Below, piece by piece: positions 63,937-64,000 of a stretch of DNA of 64,000 bases. The notes beneath the pieces are model-generated. The model had not been told where the DNA came from and did no database searches. It saw only the letters and a list, made by a program, of their open reading frames with translations. The DNA comes from Nocardioides lianchengensis. GTDB taxonomy: Bacteria; Actinomycetota; Actinomycetes; Propionibacteriales; Nocardioidaceae. Made by a program: the position numbers and the translations under genes. How positions within the stretch are numbered: the stretch's first letter is position 1; each line of letters opens with the position of its first letter. The DNA is taken from positions 62,001-126,000 of the forward strand of contig NZ_FMZM01000012.1 in assembly GCF_900101465.1 (NCBI RefSeq). Reading direction: 5' to 3'.

Positions 63937-64000
63937 TCACGGGGCCCGGGCGCCCGTACGACGCTCGCCGGGCAGTTCCTCGCGCTCCAGCTCGGCGTGC
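63937..64000 (-). CDS. 3' end of an unidentified gene
   Basis: The frame HAELEREELPGERRTGARAP and a TGA at 63939-63937 read through the window edge with actinobacterial codon use. It would lie 92 bp upstream of tctC on the same strand. In related operons a two-component regulator can occur here, but 20 residues are too few to tell. It may be a chance frame. Confidence 0.3.
   Translation of the reverse strand, partial: HAELEREELPGERRTGARAP

Overview
The window is a stretch of actinobacterial chromosome with very high G+C (about 70% or more by eye) and dense, often overlapping genes, many starting with GTG. Leader-peptide, LexA-box, ClgR, Mrp, PPOX and universal-stress families all fit the order Propionibacteriales. 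A Nocardioides-like soil or water bacterium is the best guess, but this rests on gene style and not on a marker search. No rRNA, tRNA, CRISPR array, prophage or insertion sequence was seen.

Layout. 1-3.2 kb: end of a GNAT acetyltransferase, a secreted repeat protein and a stand-alone BLUF blue-light sensor. 3.4-9.7 kb: a stress or dormancy-type island with three universal stress proteins, two flavin-binding PPOX-fold proteins, a flavodoxin, a CBS-domain protein, a putative SOS gene behind a LexA box, and a STAS protein. 9.7-16.4 kb: MASE1-type histidine kinase, two-helix potassium channel with a TrkA-N domain, YihY membrane protein, AidB-like acyl-CoA dehydrogenase and a methyltransferase. 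16.4-20.2 kb: C4-dicarboxylate carrier DctA divergent from a CitA/DcuS-type two-component pair. 20.3-25.9 kb: long-form serine hydroxymethyltransferase, then an assimilatory sulfur operon (sulfite reductase, small zinc-type protein, APS reductase, siroheme chelatase) preceded by a tandem operator-like repeat and a Cys-containing leader peptide. 25.9-33.2 kb: HipA-like kinase/DUF3037 pair, secreted protein, PPK2, phosphoribosyltransferase, recX, a 47-bp triple repeat, recA with LexA box, DUF3046, and a DinB-methyltransferase fusion. 33.2-39 kb: acetyltransferase, lipoprotein, ABC exporter, P-loop protein and luciferase-like oxidoreductase. 39-45.4 kb: six-gene Mrp Na+/H+ antiporter operon. 45.5-51.7 kb: Lhr helicase, Nei2 glycosylase, ClgR and CinA. 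51.8-57.9 kb: two large secreted enzymes, an ExeM/NucH-type nuclease and a 5'-nucleotidase, which together would degrade extracellular nucleic acid. 58.1-60.2 kb: pgsA and rimO. 60.4-64 kb: a TctCBA tripartite carboxylate transporter ending in a coupled universal stress gene, and the end of one more gene.

How the parts fit. rimO, pgsA, cinA, clgR, nei2, lhr, recA and recX follow an order familiar from other actinobacteria, interrupted by accessory blocks (the secreted nuclease pair; the Mrp/ABC block). Convergent genes are usually separated by strong hairpins, and several intergenic spaces hold palindromic repeats. The most unusual signals are non-coding: the leader peptide and tandem operator before sulfite reductase, the LexA box in front of a tiny gene, and the hairpin-rich triple repeat between recA and recX. 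No wholly new multi-gene system could be shown from sequence alone.
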